NCBI GenBank assembly: GCA_965227265.1
Contig: OZ245738.1
Location: forward strand, 2,976,001-3,040,000
DNA length: 64,000 nucleotides
Reading direction: 5' to 3'
Origin: UBA2336 sp965227265
GTDB taxonomy: Bacteria; Bacteroidota; Bacteroidia; Cytophagales; Cyclobacteriaceae
How positions within the stretch are numbered: the first letter of the stretch is position 1; every line of letters begins with the position of its first letter. Below are positions 60,736 to 64,000 of this stretch, in pieces. Under the pieces are notes generated by a model that was not told the origin of the DNA, did not search any database, and worked only from the letters and a program-made list of their open reading frames with translations. The translations under genes and the position numbers were made by a program.

Positions 60736-62040
60736 ATGAACTACTACAGCACAAATAATCCCTCGCTTAAAGTCAGCTTAAAAGAAGCGGTGCTTCAAGG
60801 CTTGGCACCGGACAATGGGCTCTACATGCCGGAAAATATTCCGCAATTGCCAAAAGCGTTCTTCGATGAGCTCCATACAAAATCATTTCAGGAAATTGCC
60901 CTTGAAGTTGCGAACGCGTTCTTACAAGATGATGTTCCAGCGGGCGAGCTCAAAAGAATTATTGAGCACACCATTTCATTCGATGCTCCATTGATTGAGC
61001 TTGAAAAGAATGTTTTTGCGTTAGAGCTTTTCCACGGACCAACATTGGCCTTTAAAGATTTTGGTGCACGCTTCATGTCTCAGTTGTTGGGATATTTCGC
61101 GAAGGAAGAAAAAAGAGAGATTGTAATTCTTGTTGCTACATCCGGTGATACCGGTAGTGCTGTAGCTAATGGATTTTTAGGCGTATCGGGAACGAAAGTA
61201 ATTGTCCTCTACCCTTCCGGAAAAGTAAGCGACATTCAGGAAAAGCAGTTTACCACGCTCGGCCAAAATATTACTGTACTGGAAGTTGATGGTTCGTTCG
61301 ATGATTGTCAGCGATTGGTAAAAGAAGCATTTTTGGATGAAGAGCTGAAAAATAAATTCTTTCTCACTTCAGCGAACTCTATTAATATCGCGCGCTTAAT
61401 TCCTCAATCATTTTATTATTTCTATGCGTGGTCGAGGTTGAAAGATAAAAGCAATGTTGTGTTTTCTGTTCCGAGTGGAAATTTTGGAAACCTGACGGCC
61501 GGCTTAATTGCCAAACGCATGGGCTTGCCGATCAAACATTTTGTCGCTTCTACCAACATTAATGACATCGTTCCGGAATATTTAAGAACAAAAAAATTCA
61601 ATCCAAGACCTTCTCAATCCACGATCAGCAATGCAATGGATGTTGGCCACCCAAGTAACTTTGCCCGGATGCTTGATCTGTATCAAAATGATTTTGAGAA
61701 ACTGAAAGCTGATATCTCAGGATATGATTTTTCGGATATGAAAACACAGATAGCAATGCGAGATGTGTTTGCCAAAACAAACTATGTACTGGATCCTCAC
61801 GGAGCAGTCGGGTATTTAGGATTGAAGAAACATGTGGATGAAAACCCAAATGCAACAGGAGTGTTTTTGGAGACTGCGCATCCGGCTAAGTTTTTACAAA
61901 CAGTTGAGGATACATTAGAGCACTCAGTTGAGTTACCGGCCAGACTTAAATCATTTATAACAAACAAAAAGCAAACCATCAAACTCAACAATAGCTTCCA
62001 ATCCTTCAAAGCATTGCTTCAAAAAGTTCTTACTTCTTAA
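60736..62040 (+). CDS. thrC: Threonine synthase
   Basis: 434 residues from the ATG at 60736; a longer frame from 60685 reads through the REP-like element and is not used. Motifs: NYYSTNNPSLKVSLKEAVLQ, GPTLAFKDFGARFM with PLP-binding Lys107, ATSGDTGSAVANGFLG and VPSGNFGNLTAGLIAKRMG. It turns O-phosphohomoserine into threonine with PLP. Last gene of thrABC; its stop is followed by the leu leader region. Confidence 0.94.
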   Translation: MNYYSTNNPSLKVSLKEAVLQGLAPDNGLYMPENIPQLPKAFFDELHTKSFQEIALEVANAFLQDDVPAGELKRIIEHTISFDAPLIELEKNVFALELFHGPTLAFKDFGARFMSQLLGYFAKEEKREIVILVATSGDTGSAVANGFLGVSGTKVIVLYPSGKVSDIQEKQFTTLGQNITVLEVDGSFDDCQRLVKEAFLDEELKNKFFLTSANSINIARLIPQSFYYFYAWSRLKDKSNVVFSVPSGNFGNLTAGLIAKRMGLPIKHFVASTNINDIVPEYLRTKKFNPRPSQSTISNAMDVGHPSNFARMLDLYQNDFEKLKADISGYDFSDMKTQIAMRDVFAKTNYVLDPHGAVGYLGLKKHVDENPNATGVFLETAHPAKFLQTVEDTLEHSVELPARLKSFITNKKQTIKLNNSFQSFKALLQKVLTS

Positions 62041-62239
62041 CTAACACCCGTAAGCACAAACTTTTTCAAATAATGGTTGATCTTAGGCACAACATGTTTG
62101 ATATTAGCGATTGATTACTGTTGAGTTAAGTTCTATCGTATAGAGCACTCAGCGCAACTGCCCCGGACTTGATTAACCTCATTTCCGGGGCAGTTGTATT
62201 TTAAACGAGGCACAACGAACTAACGCTTGTTATTTAAGC
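62041..62239 (+). promoter_or_regulatory. leu leader region with attenuator-like hairpin
   Basis: The 199-bp thrC-leuC gap. It contains a strong terminator-like stem (62156-62202). Upstream, a TTG-started 15-codon frame (62077-62124) reads as ILGTTCLILAIDYC after its start, and an ATG-started frame (62073) stops with TGA right before TTA CTG TTG AGT TAA, i.e. three Leu codons in a row out of reach. Either could be a degenerate leader, but neither is convincing, and no antiterminator pairing is visible. The stretch before leuC also shares a motif with the ilvE leader (see findings). Confidence 0.5.
62156..62202 (+). terminator. Attenuator-like terminator upstream of leuC
   Basis: An 11-bp perfect stem AACTGCCCCGG (62156-62166) and CCGGGGCAGTT (62185-62195) with an 18-nt loop, followed by GTATTTT. 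The GCCCCGG/CCGGGGC core is shared with the ilvE attenuator. It ends 37 bp before the leuC start, so it could both end the thr transcript and gate leu genes. Confidence 0.85.
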
Positions 62240-63643
62240 ATGTCGGCACCGAAAACAATTTTTGAAAAGATCTGGGATAAGCACGTGGTCAAGCGCGCTG
62301 AAGGTTATCCGGATGCGGTCTTCATCGACCGTCACTTTATTCATGAAGTAACCAGTCCGCAAGCCTTTGACGGATTACGCAAACGGGGCATTGGCGTGTT
62401 CAATGTTAACCGCACTTCGGCTACAGCCGATCACAACGTTCCTACAAAAGATCAGCACCTTCCTATTAAAGAAGCGTTATCCCGCCACCAAGTAGAAACA
62501 CTTCGTAGGAACTGTGAAGAGTTTGGTGTTGAGTTATATGATTTAGGTCATCCGTTTCAAGGCATCGTTCATATCATCGGACCGGAACTGGGCTTAACCT
62601 TACCGGGAATGACGATTGTGTGTGGTGATAGTCACACATCAACCCATGGAGCATTTGGCAATGTAGCGTTTGGAATCGGTACTTCGGAAGTCGAACAAGT
62701 ACTCGCAACCCAATGCATTCTGCAATACAAGCCGAAGACGATGAAAATCGAGATCAACGGCAAGCTGGGTAAAGGTGTAGTTAGCAAAGACATTATTCTA
62801 TACGTGATCTCGAAGATCTCCGCCAGTGGTGCAACGGGATACTTTGTAGAATATGCAGGAGATGCAATTCGTGCATTATCGATGGAAGCACGCATGACGA
62901 TCTGTAACATGAGCATTGAGATGGGTGCGCGTGGCGGACTGATTGCTCCCGATGAAACAACTTTCAACTATATCAAGGGAAGAAAGTTTGCGCCACAAGG
63001 TGCAGCGTTCGACCTGGCTGTTGAAGATTGGAAAAAATTAAAAACCGATGAAGGCGCGAAGTACGATACGATATTAACCTTCGATGCGGCCGACATCGCC
63101 CCGATGATTACGTACGGAACCAATCCGGGAATGGGTATGAAAGTTACCGATCGTATTCCAACAGCAGATGAGCTGAAAGAATTAAACGAACAAGTTTCAT
63201 TTAAGAAATCATTGGATTACATGGGTCTTGAACAAGGTTCACAGTTGCTCGGTAAAGCAATCGACTATGTATTCATCGGAAGCTGCACCAACGCACGCAT
63301 TGAAGATTTGCGCGAAGTGGCTGCCATGGTAAAAGGCAAAAAGAAAGCATCAGGTGTTGAGGTTTGGGTTGTGCCGGGATCCAAACAAGTTCAGGAGCAA
63401 GCCAAGAAAGAAGGTCTTGATAAAATCTTTGAAGAAGCCGGATTCGAATTACGCGAACCAGGATGTTCCGCATGTTTGGGTATGAACGAAGATAAAATAC
63501 CGGCAGGTAAATATTGTATCAGTACTTCAAACAGAAACTTCGAAGGAAGACAAGGACCAAAGTCCAGAACATTTTTAGCGAGTCCGTTAAGCGCTGCAGC
63601 TGCGGCTATTACGGGTAAGGTAACAGACGTACGAGAATTTTAA
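62240..63643 (+). CDS. leuC: 3-isopropylmalate dehydratase large subunit
   Basis: 467 residues of the aconitase family: IFEKIWDKHVVKRAEGYPDA, DHNVPTKDQHLP, VCGDSHTSTHGAFGNVAFGI, and cluster Cys residues in GSCTNARIEDLREV and REPGCSACLGMNEDKIPAGK. It isomerises isopropylmalate in leucine synthesis together with the small subunit encoded next. It follows the attenuator-like hairpin. Confidence 0.95.
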   Translation: MSAPKTIFEKIWDKHVVKRAEGYPDAVFIDRHFIHEVTSPQAFDGLRKRGIGVFNVNRTSATADHNVPTKDQHLPIKEALSRHQVETLRRNCEEFGVELYDLGHPFQGIVHIIGPELGLTLPGMTIVCGDSHTSTHGAFGNVAFGIGTSEVEQVLATQCILQYKPKTMKIEINGKLGKGVVSKDIILYVISKISASGATGYFVEYAGDAIRALSMEARMTICNMSIEMGARGGLIAPDETTFNYIKGRKFAPQGAAFDLAVEDWKKLKTDEGAKYDTILTFDAADIAPMITYGTNPGMGMKVTDRIPTADELKELNEQVSFKKSLDYMGLEQGSQLLGKAIDYVFIGSCTNARIEDLREVAAMVKGKKKASGVEVWVVPGSKQVQEQAKKEGLDKIFEEAGFELREPGCSACLGMNEDKIPAGKYCISTSNRNFEGRQGPKSRTFLASPLSAAAAAITGKVTDVREF

Positions 63644-63652
63644 ATGTTAATA

Positions 63653-63692
63653 GTTATCCGTTAATAGTCGCTAAAACCGATTAACGGATAAC
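63653..63692 (+). repeat. 13-bp inverted repeat before leuD
   Basis: GTTATCCGTTAAT (63653-63665) repeated inverted as ATTAACGGATAAC (63680-63692) in the 68-bp leuC-leuD gap, with a 14-nt centre, the same spacing as the thrB repeat. The words are the same family as before the aminotransferase and thrB. Confidence 0.85.
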
Positions 63693-63711
63693 GAATAACT
63701 GATAACTAAAA

Positions 63712-64000
63712 ATGAGCAAAGAAAAATTTATAACCTTAACATCAAGCGCGGTTCCAATCGCTGTTGAGAACATTGACACAGATCAGATTATTCCTGCGCG
63801 TTTCCTAAAAGCCACAACACGCGAAGGCTTTGGTGATAACCTCTTCCGCGACTGGCGTTACGATAGTAGCAATAATCCAATCAGCGATTTTCCATTAAAC
63901 AATTCGGCTTATACTGGAAAGATTTTAGTTGCCGGTAAAAATTTCGGCTGTGGATCAAGCCGTGAGCACGCTGCGTGGTCTATTTATGATTATGGTTTCC
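63712..64000 (+). CDS. leuD: 3-isopropylmalate dehydratase small subunit (3' end outside window)
   Basis: The ATG at 63712 opens a frame that runs to the window edge. Visible motifs are VENIDTDQIIPARFLKATTR and GKNFGCGSSREHAAWSIYD, both typical of LeuD. It should pair with LeuC. The C-terminus and any following leuA/leuB are not in view. Confidence 0.93.
   Translation, partial: MSKEKFITLTSSAVPIAVENIDTDQIIPARFLKATTREGFGDNLFRDWRYDSSNNPISDFPLNNSAYTGKILVAGKNFGCGSSREHAAWSIYDYGF

Overview
The window looks like the chromosome of a free-living Bacteroidota bacterium, probably of the Cytophagales. The evidence is a SusC/SusD outer-membrane pair, three secreted proteins with type IX secretion (T9SS) C-terminal sorting domains, a LemA/DUF3137 pair, YiaAB, DUF2911 and CHU_C-type proteins, and weak ribosome binding sites. 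All calls come from reading translated sequence and motifs by eye. No database search was run, and genus-level placement is not possible.

Layout. 1-6747 (minus) holds a PKD-domain lipoprotein (cut by the window edge), SusD, SusC and a secreted cyanophycinase-like S51 peptidase with a T9SS tail. 6.9-19.9 kb is mixed housekeeping and envelope: a DUF2214 membrane protein, a TonB-domain lipoprotein, LemA/DUF3137, a GH97 glycosidase, a minus-strand cluster (membrane protein, amidase, YejK-type nucleoid protein, secreted protein), a large FtsX-like permease, a small basic protein, a CpxP-like protein and YiaAB. 19.9-25.3 kb is an intracellular cyanophycin locus: cphA with a gamma-glutamylcyclotransferase-like gene and a Crp/Fnr regulator on the minus strand, divergent from cphB and an isoaspartyl peptidase on the plus strand. 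25.3-43.9 kb carries a GH16 multidomain T9SS enzyme, an ABC exporter, envelope proteins, truA, a PQQ-propeller lipoprotein, tandem metallo-beta-lactamase-fold paralogues, DUF2911, a membrane-anchored DNA-binding-like protein, a radical SAM/SPASM protein, a YdcZ protein, tRNA-Lys and a TPR/SH3 protein. 43.9-48.1 kb has a CHU_C protein and a 23S rRNA methyltransferase.

48.2 kb to the end is a plus-strand amino-acid biosynthesis block: an aminotransferase, ilvE-ilvD-ilvB-ilvN-ilvC-ilvA, thrA-thrB-thrC, then leuC and leuD (cut by the edge). ilvE and thrA are each preceded by a 34-codon leader ORF, rich in Ile/Val/Leu and in Thr/Ile respectively. The ilv leader is followed by a terminator with a visible alternative antiterminator. 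leuC is preceded by a closely similar terminator hairpin and a less certain leader. Several gaps between these genes carry perfect inverted repeats made of related short words, and two carry a palindromic REP-like element, one of them flanked by a 26-bp duplication of the ilvA 3' end.

The most interesting biology is (i) the pairing of an apparently secreted cyanophycinase and SusCD importer with a full intracellular cyanophycin make/degrade module, suggesting both scavenging and storage of Asp/Arg polymer, and (ii) leader-peptide attenuation of branched-chain and threonine synthesis outside Proteobacteria, with repeated hairpin elements between the genes.
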